Shown here: piece by piece, positions 46,405 to 58,715 of the stretch
How positions within the stretch are numbered: position 1 is the first letter of the stretch
Layout: each line of letters starts with the position of its first letter
NCBI RefSeq assembly: GCF_000208745.1
Contig: NC_030852.1
Span: 27,995,293 to 28,059,292, forward strand
Direction of reading: 5' to 3'
DNA from: Theobroma cacao
Lineage: Eukaryota > Streptophyta > Magnoliopsida > Malvales > Malvaceae
Length of the DNA: 64,000 nt
Translations under genes and position numbers: made by a program
The notes under the pieces: model-generated
Told to the model about the DNA's origin: nothing
Database searches by the model: none
Seen by the model: only the letters and a program-made list of their open reading frames with translations

Positions 46405-49400
46405 ATGGGTGACACCAAAGGAGATACAACCAAGAAGCCAACACCTCAGCAAACTCAACAACTCTCGTCTTCTCCCAAAGAGTCCCTCGAGGAATCCTCG
46501 GAATCAAGGCAAAAGCACCTCCAGCAACAATCGGCTGTCGTGGTCACTGGAGCTCCTTTCATCTCTGCGCCTTTATATGTTCCAATTGGTGCAACTTCTT
46601 CTCCCTTCGAACAACAATTTGAGTCAGTCAACCCCAAGCGACCTCGATACAACAGTGGCCAATGGAAGCTACTCCCATCACCATCTTCCTTACAGACACA
46701 AGCTCAAATGGCTATAATCACCAGCGAATCAAGCCCATCACCAACTACAAATCCCAAAAACCCACAAACCCAAGCTCATACCACAGCCGCTTCCTCCTCC
46801 GACACAGCCTCATCTCCACCCCACTCTCCTCTCCCGTCCACAACCTCAGGCCAAGAGACCAACAAACCAGAGGGAGAGCAATTTCATCACCAATTCAGAA
46901 AGGGGAAATATGTCAGCCCCGTTTGGAAACCGAATGAAATGTTGTGGTTAGCAAGGGCTTGGAGAATTCAATATCAAGGTGGGTCTGATGCATCTGGCTC
47001 TTCAAGAATCGGCCACCAAGAGACTAGTCATGTTGCAGGCAGCGATGTTGCAGTCCAATCAACAAGAGGCAAAACTAGGGCTGACAAAGATAAGGAAGTT
47101 GCAGAGTTTTTGAACAGACACGGGATCAATAGAGATGCCAAAACTGCTGGTACTAAGTGGGATAATATGTTAGGTGAGTTTAGGAAAGTGTATGAATGGG
47201 AGAGAGGAGGGGAAAAAGAACAAGTTGGCAAGAGTTACTTTAGACTGTCTCCTTACGAGAGGAAACTACATAGATTACCTGCTTCCTTCGATGAGGAAGT
47301 CTTTGAGGAGTTGTCTCAGTTCATGGGACCTCGCATGAGAACTTCTCAAAGCAGAGCTTCTGCTATTGCTTCGGGTGATGACGGTAGGCCAGTTATTTCT
47401 GGTTCTAGAGCTCTGCCCCCTCCCCCTCCTTTCAAAGAAGATGAACTTCCTCCCTCAGGTATGCAAAGATCCTTTCTTTTTCGTTTTTTCTTTTTATTCT
47501 TCAATATCTTTCCGAACTAAAGCAGGACGCTGGTGGCTATTATTTTGTTATTTCCTTTAGTGAGAACAAAACAACTGGTAACGACTAGTGGAGGAGATGC
47601 CTTCTTTCATGGAACTAGAGGGAGTCTGTTAGGGTTTGACAATTCACTAGACGGTAGTGTTGGTCTTCCTTCTTCATCTTCAAAGGAACCTCGTAGAATT
47701 GGGAAGATAAGAATGGCATGGGAAGAGTCAGTAAGTTTATGGGCGGAAGAGGGTGAGCACCATAGAGGAAGAGTGAGACTTCAAGGTTCAAGCTTTTTGA
47801 ACGCAGATGAACTAACGTTCTTTGATGATACCATGGTTGCTTGCACAATTGAAGCCTTTGAAGACGGCCCTCTTAAGGGTTTCTCTGTCGATAGATTCGT
47901 CAATGGACAGCAAGTGAAAGTCTTTGGCAGGAGAAAGTCATCCACAGCTTCTGCATCTTCTGGTACACTCATGTTTGTTAATGTTCCTAATTCTGAAACT
48001 GTTTAGGAATCTCCATCCTAAAGTCACCCTCTCTCTCTCTCTAATGGTACCAGGTTTCATTGATAGAGCTCAGCTTCCGTTTGCAGAACCCCCTATCAGA
48101 CGTAAGTCCAATTATAACTATTCTTCATTTTACCAAAGCATGAACCTTTCTTCGTTCCCTACCCGCAGCAATCTTCAACCTTGAATTATAGAATCTAATG
48201 TCTTGACTGCCTGATGGCTGCCTCGGAGAAAGTGATTCTATGAGCCATTTTCATGTTCGAAATTTATTGCTATTGTACTGAATTCAGGAAATATGCATGC
48301 GTTAATAAGATTATTGTGTTGGTTTCTGCAGCAATGCCTCCATTGGAATTCCAAGACCCAACAGACTACTACGTGGGGTGCCTTAGAGTTCCCCCAACGA
48401 CACTGCCAAGCTTGTTTGAGCTTTCATGGCACTTACAAGAGCCACCACCCGAGGAATATCGGTTTCACTTAAGGAAAGATGTGTACCGAGACTTGCCGCC
48501 CGGTAAAGAAGTTTTGTTTACTACTTCGAATGAACTGTTAGATTGTAGAGCTATCATATATGATATCTTGAGCCCAATTATTCGCACCAACCCTAGTCTC
48601 AGTGCTGCTACGGCCGCAAGTAGAGACTCTTTTATTGGCCTTTGGGATGATTGCATCAATAGGGTTGTTTCCAAATTTTGTTCTGTTGAAATGGTTATCA
48701 TCCGAAAACCTTCGTCGTCATCATCAACTGAGCCATTGCAGGATCAATGGCCGAACGTGACAGGTTTTGTTAGGAATTTTTGTTTGTGGAGGGGAGAGGA
48801 GACTGATCAACTGAGGGAAAGTCAACTTGACCCACCATCTTCTATCGTGGAGAAGTTGCTATGGACTTACATGGATCTACCGTATATATTAGGCTATTAT
48901 GCTGTTGGCTACATGGTAACGTTTTGCGCATTAAGCCGGTCGCAAGATCGCATTATCAGGACAGATTTGTATTCAGTAGACCTATCCTCCCCATCAGAGA
49001 GACTAAAAGCCCTAGCGCCTTGCTGTAGAATAGCAGGCCTCTTGCCCTTACTGGCCGATCGCTGTTTCAGTAACGTCAACAATATTGGCTCGTACAAGCA
49101 ATTCCCATTCAGCGATTTTGAAAGAATTGATATGGGGAATGGAAATATAATGGAAATGACACCGAATACGGTTATAAGATCGTTCTCTAGCAGGAAGAAA
49201 TGGGCAGCAGTGAAAGAAATATACGACATCTTGGATCATCGAATCCCACACGCTGAATTCATTTGCCGGGCATCTGAGAAAGATCTTACATTGGTGTTTA
49301 AGCCTAGAGGGTGCAAATTCAAGCCCGTAAACTGTGACCAACTTGTGGAAGCTCTCAAGTACGTGACAAAAGCCTTGGTAGCTCTACACGACTTGTGCTT

Positions 49401-49764
49401 CATGCACAGGGACTTGAGCTGGGACAAAGTGCTGCGGAGGAGCGACAGAGAGAACGAATGGTTCGTCTGCGGGTTCGACGAGGCGGTGGGTGCGCCGCAA
49501 ATATACCCGCAGGCAGTGGCGGGAGCGGAGGCTCGTGGAAGGCACGCGCCGGAGATGGGGAGGGGATTACACGGGGTGAAAGTGGACGTGTGGGGGGTAG
49601 GGCACTTGGTCAAGACCTGTGGGCTCACAAACGTGCCTAAAATGCTGAGGGAGTTGCAGAACAGGTGCCTGGATCAGAACCCTGAACAGAGGCCAACTGC
49701 AGCCGATTGCTACCATCACCTGCTGCAGGTGCAGTCAGCCTCATCATCCGGTGCACCCTATTGA
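46405..49764 (+). CDS. Trihelix DNA-binding protein fused to a pseudokinase (At5g51800-like)
   Basis: Exons are 46405-47458, 47561-47962, 48054-48101 and 48332-49764, all phase 1 with GT-AG introns, giving 978 residues. After a Gln/Ser/Pro-rich, probably disordered N-terminus (1-160), a trihelix/Myb-SANT-like domain spans about 165-292, with tryptophans in SPVWKPNEMLWLARAW and AGTKWDNMLGEF, and EVFEEL at its end. A middle region (RMAWEESVSLWAEEG..., about 400-500) precedes a C-terminal kinase-like fold. That fold keeps HRD (860-862), but has K867 where the magnesium-binding Asn belongs and GFDE (882-885) in place of DFG, so catalysis is unlikely. I recall an Arabidopsis protein of similar length and architecture, At5g51800. 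The ATG at 46405 is the first in frame. A nuclear regulatory role is inferred. Confidence 0.82.
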
Positions 49765-52700
49765 AGTGATACCTTCACAGATTAACAAATTTATCCATAT
49801 TTATGTCACATTATTTTATTTACAGGAGTAGTATGAAGTTGAGCCTAGTTTAGGTTCCCTTGGGATATGCTTCATAAATTTTTCAGTGGTATTGTTGGGG
49901 GTAGTTGAAGATATGGATGTGTGCTCTGGTGGAGCAGTTTTGATACCTTAAAATTGAATGAGAAGGGGGTGTGTTTTTTGAGGGAGGGGGGGCTGCGTCT
50001 GATCAGTCTGATGAGTAGGGTCTGAGATTTGGAAGAGAAATGGCGGCTGCTGCTAAAGGGCGGCTTCTCGGGTTCAACAGTTAGTCCTTTCTTATCAAAT
50101 CCAATCAAATCATGATTTTTACAAGAAGTTACTAGTACTACTCGTTTTTTTCTTCTGGCTGGGGTTATAAAAGAAAATTACTTGTAACTGATATGTCTTG
50201 CAGTGTTACGGTTTCTGGATTGATGTTTGTATGCATCTCGAGACATGGCAGTGTTTGGCGATGAGACGATTTCTATGAGTAGTTTCCCACTGCCACTGTC
50301 ATCGTACGTATTGCAGCCCCTATCAAATTTTACTGTTGCTCCGATTTCTTCTTTCTCCTTTTTCTTCTTATTCTTAAAAAGCATAAAATTATGTGAAGAG
50401 GTTCCTGCAAATAGTTAATTTTAATTTAAAATTTCTTTTTTGTAGGATTCCCTAATGTTTTTTTTCTCTTTTCTCTCTTCTGAAGGGTTCTGATAATCCA
50501 ATTGATTAAACTATAATAAATTTATTAGTAGGGTTTGAACTGAGATGTTAATGATTAGAGAATACCATTTTTTTTTTAATATCTGAACTTTAATTTTATT
50601 ATTTAAAAAGATATTTGGTGATTAAATTTTTGAATTGTTTTTCGAATTTATGTTCGAATATTTTAAAAACTAATCCATAAACATTCAATTAAATTAAATC
50701 TAAAATTAATTTTTATGTATATTGTTAATGAAAATTAAATTAATAAGTTAAAATTTAAAATCAAATTTAAAATAATTAATTAATTTTTATAAGTATTACA
50801 TTAATTATAAAAAATATAAAATTAAAAATTTAATATTAAAAAAAATTCATAATTGGGTTTGGATAATTGATATCTTAATACCATTACTTGAATCTCACAA
50901 TCGAATTGAATTAGGTAATACGGGTGTCCAAACGTCTCTAAATTTGAAAATAAATTATATAAAAGATTAAAGGAGAGGTGATAGCATGCTTACCTAAAAT
51001 TGTAGGTATGACTTAACAATTTTTCTGCTGGCTTTAGAGAATTCACAATTAAAAAGAAAAGTGATTGATTCGTGGTTATATCTTAATTGGTGATAAATGC
51101 ATAAATTAATTGGTATTGACGGAGATAACCTAACCTTTAAATATAAAAGAATATTTTCCGTATATTATCAACTAATTTTTAAGTCCAACAAAATCATTAG
51201 TAATTTTCCAAATACCTGCCTTTGTTTCTACACCCCTCATTGGTAAATCTGCCAATACTTTGTGTGAAGTCTAGATTGGATGATAAATTAATCCTTGCAC
51301 GTAAACTGCATGCAATGCAATAGTATTATACGTGAGGAGAAGATTTAAAAACTAATAAAAATAAATTTCACAATGATTAGATTTTAGAATATCATCAATA
51401 TCGTTAAATATTGTATTGCCCTTCAGAAAAAAAATCCTTAAGTGTAACGTAGGTCTATTTGTTATCAATTTATAGTCCAATTTACTTTCCAAGTTTAATA
51501 ATGAATACATAGTAATTATAAGCCTTCTATTTGATCCTTAGTTTTTCTGTTTGTTTTGATATTGCAGGAGAATTTGATCTCTGCTTTTGCTAATTAACTT
51601 ACTCTCTTTATGTAACCTTCTGGTTGTTTATGAACTTCTTTTGACTTAAAAAGAAAAAACAAAACTACGTACTGATCAACGTTGAATACTCTAGACAGCT
51701 AATATTTATATTAAAAATCATTAATGATAAATAACCATTTTTTGGAGACATATGGTTCAATGCTTCGTCAGGATCAAAACACAAAAAAGTAGTAGCCTTT
51801 CTTAATATACGGGGGATGGACATGTACATACACACACGATCAGTTCAAAATTCTAGAATAGTGTGTTGTATGTAGAACTTATTACAAAATAGGAGAAAAT
51901 GGAAAACATGGTGACATATTTGAGGGATGATGATTTGGGTGAAGGCGAGGGCTTAACAAGGTGGCTGCGTATACTCCAAATCTGCCCTGTCCCGCTGTGT
52001 GCCATCCCCTATCCATATTTTGACAGAGTTTGTCATCTCTAATCCACGAAGTAAAAGCATTTTTGAAGTGTAGCTAGTAAGAGTGCTAGCTTTCATATCC
52101 ATGTCTCACAAGTGCTACATGTTTCTTTCTCCATTGATGTTGCATGGCATCATGGCACATAGCCATTGGCAAAGCATGGTCCAGGTCCAGCGGCCAGTGC
52201 CCTCCACGTGGGGCCACTGTGTTTTCCATTATGGCGTCACACCACCTCAACACAGTCAGCTCAGCTCCCTTCAATGTTGCGATCATAGCTTTGGATAAAC
52301 TATGCAAGAAAAAAAAACGAAAGGAATGCATGAAGATTGTGATTTCTCTTCAACTTTTTATCACCCCACCTATATTGGATCACGTAGCTCTAAAGATTGC
52401 CTATTGCCTGAATGTGGGTTACAATGACAGAACTTGGCTGTAAATCAGAACCAATGATACCAGACATTGTAGCAACTTTTTTGGGCAGCTTATTGATTCG
52501 GACGCCCCCTCTCAATTCTTAAAGGTATCCTTGTAAAAAGTTGCCTGCTAGGCGTTTTCAAGGTATCTTTGAATAATTATGGTAGATTAGGACCGTAAGA
52601 AAATAATGGTTTAAAGGGAGTAAATGTTGTGATTTATAGACAATGGAAGATCCTCTTTTGCCATGGAGGATCTTCCGACTCAGCTTTTTAGGCTAACCTC

Positions 52701-53316
52701 TTTATTCATGCTGCCAGTTAATTAATATTTGTCAAATTTTTTAACTTTCTTTGTGTTGAGCTTTTGCTTTTTTTCTTTCTTTCTCTGTTGCAGTGTCACT
52801 CATTTTCTTTCTTTCGGGACTCTAATGATAGCAGAGAGACGTGGACTCCAATCGGGGTTTCCTCAGCCCAGATCAAAGCAACCTGGGGCAAGAGCCCATC
52901 TTGTACAAATTCTTACACATAAAACACTGAAACCAGCCCATCAATTGGCCCTGGGTTGGGGCTTCCTTTCCTGTGGTGTGTCCTCATCATAGGCCAGGCC
53001 CGGTGAGAGCTTGAACAGAATTTTCTCCAATCTCTTTATTTGTTAGTCCACGAGAAAATGAGGCGTTCGTTCCAAGTTTCAAAAGCAGCCATGTGCTCTC
53101 CACATATGCCACTACTTGCCTTCTAATGAATTTCTAATTTTAAAATATGAAACTTGTTTGACAAACATGGCCACGACCATGAAGCGATTGGTCGAAGAAT
53201 CCCTTTGACTTTTTGGTGTAGATCAGCGAAGCAAATCTCTTACCTGTCTCTATAATTTGAGCCACGCCATAGACTTGAAAGAAAACCAAAACTAGAAACC
53301 TCATCAAAACTCTGCA
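49765..53316. other. Intergenic stretch before the carboxylesterase pair
   Basis: The first 500-700 bases are probably 3' untranslated sequence. The rest is AT-rich with no recognised gene. Open frames at 52083-52443 on both strands overlap each other and have no family similarity I can see. Confidence 0.5.
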
Positions 53317-54333
53317 ATGTCAAGTCAAACAGCCTCGCCTTCCAATCCCACCATCGTCGATGATCCCTACAAGCGTCTCGAGATCATTCTTAATTCAGAC
53401 GGCTCGCTTACACGCAACCCCGACAGGTATCCTAACACCTCAGCCACACCCGATCCAAAACAACCCATCCCAGTTCTCTCCAAGGACATAACTATCAACC
53501 AATCAAACAACATATGGGCTCGCATATTTCTGCCCCGGCAAGCACTTCATACATCTTCAAAGCTCCCTCTCATAGTCTACTACCACGCAGGAGGATTCAT
53601 CCACTGCAGCGCAGCATCAACGATTTTCCATGTTTTTTGCTCGAACATGGCGTTGGAACTCCAAGCCATCATCGTATCCGTTGACTACCGTCTCGCCCCA
53701 GAGAATCGGCTTCCAGCAGCTTACGATGATGCCATGGAAGCGTTGCATTGGGTCAAAACCACGCCAGAAGATTGGTTGAAACGATGCGCGGATTTGGCTA
53801 ATTGTTTCCTTATGGGGTCTAGTTCAGGTGCAAACATTGCCTACCGTGCAGGATTACGCTCAGCCGAAGAAGCTGATGATCGTGAGGCCCTGAAGATCCG
53901 AGGGCTGATATTGCACCAACCATTCTTCGGTGGGTCCGAAAAGGTTGAGTCAGAGTTAAGGTTGGTCAATGATCCCATCTTGCCACCAGGTGTGAGCGAT
54001 TTGATGTGGGAACTGGCGTTGCCAATAGGCGCTGACCGTGATCATGCGTATTGTAATCCTGCGGCAGGCAAGACGTCAAAGGTTTTGGACAAGCTCGTGT
54101 CCGTAGGATGGATGGTTTTAGTGACTGGCTGTGATGGGGATCCTTTGATTGACCGTCAGGTCGGGCTGGTGAAGTTAATGGAAGAAAAGGGCATGAAGGT
54201 AGTAAGTGAGTTTCGCGCAGGGGATCATCATGGAGTGGATTTTATGCAGCCTGCAAAGGCCAGGGCACTGTTTTTGGTCTTAAAGGAATTCATTTTATCT
54301 GCTTCAGCTACGGTACCTGGAGATGGTATTTGA
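53317..54333 (+). CDS. Carboxylesterase, CXE family (alpha/beta hydrolase), copy 1
   Basis: Single-exon gene of 338 residues, typical for plant class-I CXE carboxylesterases (HSL/GID1-related), which hydrolyse short-chain esters in the cytosol. The alpha/beta-hydrolase core has the oxyanion-hole motif at 90-93, the nucleophile elbow GSSSG with S169, the acid D275 in GDPLID and the base H305 in DHHGVD. The full triad is present. The oxyanion motif reads HAGG, not the usual HGGG, while the neighbour has HGGG. VDYRLAPENRLPAAY (122-136) is a family signature. No signal peptide is visible. It is a tandem duplicate of the gene 473 bases downstream. The physiological substrate cannot be predicted. 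Confidence 0.9.
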   Translation: MSSQTASPSNPTIVDDPYKRLEIILNSDGSLTRNPDRYPNTSATPDPKQPIPVLSKDITINQSNNIWARIFLPRQALHTSSKLPLIVYYHAGGFIHCSAASTIFHVFCSNMALELQAIIVSVDYRLAPENRLPAAYDDAMEALHWVKTTPEDWLKRCADLANCFLMGSSSGANIAYRAGLRSAEEADDREALKIRGLILHQPFFGGSEKVESELRLVNDPILPPGVSDLMWELALPIGADRDHAYCNPAAGKTSKVLDKLVSVGWMVLVTGCDGDPLIDRQVGLVKLMEEKGMKVVSEFRAGDHHGVDFMQPAKARALFLVLKEFILSASATVPGDGI

Positions 54334-54805
54334 TGATTTTTAATTGTTGCTTAAATAAATGCAGATTATAAATTTTTGCCAAATATTCTGGGCTTTTAAA
54401 GAATTGGTGGGCACCGTTTTGCTTACACATTTAATAACTTGTTTATTGTTGCTTTTGGAAAAAAAGAAAAGGATCCACTAGTTGCATTTAGATTGAAATC
54501 TAAAAAGGATTAACAAATTATCATTTCCAAATTTTACTCCTATTTTTATAGGAACTATAACACTTAAAAATTATGCATTTTTCTTAAAGAATTTAATTGT
54601 TAGCTTTTCTGACAAAATTACCAGTGACAACAAAGATAAGCAAAAGCAGGAATCTTTACCTAACCAAGGCTTAACTTAGAACCCAAAACCTCTATAATCC
54701 ATTATAAAACCAGATACATCATACACAGCTCGCAGAATACAAAGTAGCGAAACACTTTGGATATCGCCGTGCTCATTCAGTGAATTAACTGATCCATATA
54801 ATCTA
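54334..54805. promoter_or_regulatory. Spacer with probable promoter of carboxylesterase copy 2
   Basis: This 472-base gap must hold the 3' end of copy 1 and the promoter of copy 2. A good TATA box (TATAAAA, 54703-54709) lies about 97 bases before the second start codon. Confidence 0.5.
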
Positions 54806-55813
54806 ATGTCAGGTGAAACCCTTCGCCCACCCATCACGGATCCGTTCGAGTATCTTCAGATCGTCCTCAATCCTGATGGCACCCTCACCCGCAACCTCAT
54901 GATTCCCCGCGTTGTAGCCGAACCAAATGATCCTGAGGGCCAGGCTCCAGTCCTCTCCAAGGACGTCCCTATTAACCCATCAAACAGAACTTGGGCACGT
55001 ATATTTCTACCCCGTCAGGCGCTAGATTGTACTTCTTCTTCGGCCAACAAGTTGAAGTTGCCTCTCGTAGTTTACTACCATGGCGGAGGGTTCGTTCTCT
55101 TGAGCGCAGACATGGGCATTTGTCATGACTTTTGCTCCAACATGTCCAAGGCTATCCCTGCCATCGTCGTATCGGTCGACTACCGCCTCGCTCCTGAAAA
55201 TCGGCTGCCGGCGGCTTATGATGATGGTTTGGAAGCGTTGCACTGGATTAAAACCACTGGAGACGAGTGGTTGAGAGAGTACGCCGATCTCTCTAATTGT
55301 TTCCTTATGGGTTCCAGTGCGGGCGGCAACATTGCTTACCATGTAGGCTTACGTGCGGCGGAAGTGGTTCATGAATTAGAACCTTTGAAGATCAAAGGGC
55401 TGGTGTTGCATCAACCATTCTTCGGCGGAACCCAGAGGATTGCGTCAGAGTTGAGGTTGATGAACGATCCAGTTTTGCCACCAATTGTTTCCGATGTGAT
55501 GTGGGATTTGTCTTTGCCAATTGGCGTTGACCGCGATCACGAGTATTGTAATCCGACGGCGGATGGCGGGTCAAAGGAGTTGGAGAAGATCAAGTCGCTA
55601 GGATGGAAAGTGTTGGTGTATGGTTCTTACGGGGACCCACTCATCGACCGTCAGATAGAGCTGCTGAAGTTGGTGGAGGGGAAGGGTGTCCAAGTTGTGC
55701 GCAATGTTAGAGTTGGAGGTTTCCATGGAGAAGAGGAAATGGATGTGTCCAAGGCACATGCCATGCACATGGTCGTTAAAGATTTCATTATGTCTTCCAA
55801 ACAGGTCGCTTAA
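54806..55813 (+). CDS. Carboxylesterase, CXE family (alpha/beta hydrolase), copy 2
   Basis: Single-exon gene of 335 residues, tandem paralogue of 53317-54333. All class-I CXE motifs are canonical: HGGG at 92-95, GSSAG with S171, D277 in GDPLID and H307 in GFHGEE. The signature VDYRLAPENRLPAAY lies at 124-138. The start MSGETLRPPITDPFEYLQIVL aligns with copy 1, with an N-terminus shorter by five residues. Predicted cytosolic esterase of unknown substrate; the closest named relatives I recall are CXE8/AeCXE1-like enzymes. Compared with copy 1 it keeps the standard oxyanion hole, so it is the likelier carrier of the ancestral activity. Confidence 0.91.
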   Translation: MSGETLRPPITDPFEYLQIVLNPDGTLTRNLMIPRVVAEPNDPEGQAPVLSKDVPINPSNRTWARIFLPRQALDCTSSSANKLKLPLVVYYHGGGFVLLSADMGICHDFCSNMSKAIPAIVVSVDYRLAPENRLPAAYDDGLEALHWIKTTGDEWLREYADLSNCFLMGSSAGGNIAYHVGLRAAEVVHELEPLKIKGLVLHQPFFGGTQRIASELRLMNDPVLPPIVSDVMWDLSLPIGVDRDHEYCNPTADGGSKELEKIKSLGWKVLVYGSYGDPLIDRQIELLKLVEGKGVQVVRNVRVGGFHGEEEMDVSKAHAMHMVVKDFIMSSKQVA

Positions 55814-56114
55814 AAAACCAAATAAACTCCGCTACTGAAATAAAATGGTGACGAGTGGTGTGCTAGCTTTTGGTAACATCGTCATTTACTTGTACAATTT
55901 GATTTAAGTATTATTCAAACCTGCAATCTTCTGTCAAGAACAAAAGATGATGAAGCAATAATATTAATAAGCAATGTTGTTTTCCCCCTACATTACATTA
56001 TTAGTATATTGCTTATTATTGCATCATACTCATTCTATCTCATTTTATTTGTTTTTTCTTCATTTTTTTTTTATCAAATCAACTAAACTTTAATCATTAT
56101 ATATTGGAAGGAGA
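55814..56114. other. 3' flank of carboxylesterase copy 2
   Basis: Probable 3' untranslated region (aataaa-type signal near 55839) followed by AT-rich sequence. Confidence 0.5.
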
Positions 56115-56349
56115 TTTATTATAAGGATAAAATACAAAACCCCATTCAATATACCTCTAAAGTACCATTACGAGAATCAGGGGCGGAGCTAGTCAATTTT
56201 TATTGGGAGGGTCAAAGACGAAAAAAATAAAAGTTAAAAATTTTTAAAATTAATATGTTGAATTTAACCAACGATCAAAAGATTCATAACAAACAATAAT
56301 TTTATATAACATGTAAATAAAAAAATAAAAAAAAACTTATAATAGTTAT

Positions 56350-58236
56350 CTAAGAAAATTGTGCTCGACAATGTTTCCTAGATTCAAATTTATCAATTAT
56401 TGACTCTGTACTGAAAAGACTAGCAATATCTTTCTCAATATAAACAACTAAATTATCTGCAAGAAACTCATCATCTATTTTATTTCGGAGTCTTGTATTC
56501 ATAATTTTCATTGCTAAAAAGGCTCTATTTGTAGTTGCTATAGAAACCGAAAGAGTCAAAATAAGGCGAATTAATCTATCTATTAAATGGTAATTCCTTG
56601 ACTTTTTGTTTCTGCTAATCTCTAGCACAATTCAGAAAGCGTCTTAATATCTTCAAAACTTTAATGATGAGGTATATCGAGCTCGTAATGCCTCAATTGT
56701 AACCTCAAAATAAGCTTTTCTTGTTCTGTGAAATCCTGAGAATAAAAACTCCCTGCTAACTTGCAGATATTATCAATATTGAATGATTCGTAATTACTAT
56801 TAGGATCCAAAGCAATGCTTAAAGTTAAAAGTTCCACAGCTTGCTCATTGAATTTCGAATTCAATTCTTGTAACTGAGTATCTATCGTCACTAAGAATAT
56901 ATCAACTCGTTAATGATGCTCCACAGTTACATTTGGTTGACGAGATCGACCTCTGCCCAAGATATCGTGCACCCATGTCAGGAATTTCTATCTCATGTTT
57001 TTGACAAAATTTTTTCACATTCTCAAGTAAATTAGACCACCCATCATCTCTCAACTTCTGAAGGAGTGATTTTGTAGTAAAAACAAGATGAATTGCATTT
57101 AAAATATCTTGAGAGCGTAATTGTAATGCTTGGCAAAGAACATTAGTGATTCCCATGATCTCATAAATCAAGTGTAATATGAAAATAAATTCAAATTATG
57201 CTAATATTTTACTAGTAGCAGAAGCATCACTTTTTTGTGAATAATTGGCTCCTTCATCAATAATACTTTCCACAACAGTGTAGGTTGCATTAAACATTCT
57301 CATCAAGCTACAAATAGAATGAAAGTGTGAGCTCCATTGAGTATCTCTAGCTCTTTGTAGAGTTCTCACTTGATTTGCTCCTCTACCTGTTTCAAGTTCA
57401 TCACTAGCAACCATGTTTGCAATGTCAATTGCTTGAGCAGCTTGTAATTGGTCATGTCTTTTGAAAGAAGCACTAACAATATTTACAATAGAAGTCAACT
57501 GTGTTCAAAAATTCATGAATATGAACTACTTCACTAAATGCTGCAACCAATGCTAATTGTAATCTATGAGCATAACAATGCACATAATATGCGTATGGAC
57601 AATCGTTAAGTACCAAAGCTTATAAACCATTCCAATCACCACGTATGTTACTAGCATCATCATATCCTTGACCTCGAATACTTTCAACTTGAAGGTTATA
57701 ATGAGAGAGAACAGACATTAACTCTTTCTTCAAAGTCATTGCACTAGTATCACTAACATGTACAAGATCAAAGAAACATTCTTGAACAAAACCATCACCA
57801 TCACAAATCTCAAAATAATACCCATTTGCTCTTTTTTAGACTCATCTCGAGCTTCATCAATAATAATACAAAACTTAGCGTTTTCCATTTCCTCTCTAAT
57901 TGAATTTCTCACCATATTAGCCAAAATATACAAAATCTCCTTTTGAACATCATTGGATGTGTACTTAGCAACACATGGAGCATTTTCCAAGACAAGCTTA
58001 TGAACTTCATCCCTTTGATTGATAGCAAATTTCCATGTCATTGGTCGTAATCCAAGGTCAAGTCTTTTATGAAAAGCATCAATTTCTTCAAGATTAAACT
58101 TTGGACGTTTTGATTTGCACTGCTCTTATTCATGAGTTGAAGTATTAAGGTTTGGTGGCTTAAGTATAGGAGAATCATTTGAGTAATCTACATTTTTTCT
58201 TTTAAATAATTTGTCAATTGTTTTCAACTTACTCAT
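56350..58236 (-). pseudogene. Decayed hAT transposase (DUF4371/hAT dimerisation type)
   Basis: Read on the minus strand from an MSKLKTIDKLFKRK start at 58236, it continues through GLRPMTWKFAINQRDEVHKL, a DUF4371-like core (KFCIIIDEARDESKKEQMG near 57870-57820), the RARDTQWSSHF segment near 57345, and the C-terminal hAT dimerisation block (TLSVSIATTNRAFLAMK..., RLRNKIDDEFLADNLVVYIE) near 56550-56420. Several stops and frameshifts interrupt it (near 58128, 57790, 57500 and 56895). The TTF-type zinc finger expected between the first two segments is missing, with QRDEVHKL running straight into VLENAPCVAKY, so an internal deletion is inferred. It cannot encode a working transposase. Confidence 0.8.
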
Positions 58237-58577
58237 ATTTTAATCAAACTTGAAAAAAAAACAATATAGTCAACATTCAATATTCTTATTTATTGATATT
58301 TAAACTTAAAAAATAAAACATAAAACTATAATGAATAAAATATGAATAATTAAATACGAAATACAGGATTTCATATAATAGTTAAATAATATAAATAGAA
58401 AGAAGAAGGTAAAAGAAAACTTTATCTTCTTTTAATTTTACACAATGGTGGTGGGTGATCTTTGTCTTTCTTTGTCAAAACTCACAAGCTTATAAACCTC
58501 TTTTGAAGAATAAAGTGTGTTTTAATAGCGAATTACAAGAAAAGAGAAATAAAAATAAAAGACACAAAAGAGAAGAA

Positions 58578-58715
58578 AAAAAAAAGAGAAAGAGAAAAAG
58601 GTGTAGAGAAACTTAAATTAGGGTAAANAAAGAGAGCATTTGAGCTAGAAGGAAGACAAAGAGAGAAAAAAAAGAGAAAGAGAAAAAGGTGTAGAGAAAC
58701 TTAAATTAGGGTAAA
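58578..58715. repeat. 88-bp-period duplication around an ambiguous base
   Basis: Fifty identical bases at 58578-58627 and 58666-58715 (A-run, then gagaaagagaaaaaggtgta and onwards to gggtaaa). The n at 58628 lies exactly after the first unit, so this may be an assembly join and not a true duplication. Confidence 0.7.

Noticed and set aside
47533..48006. Separate 157-codon gene between the trihelix and kinase parts
   Set aside because: It is exon 2 of the fusion gene read through into intron 2. Splice phases at 47458/47561 and 47962/48054 join it in frame.
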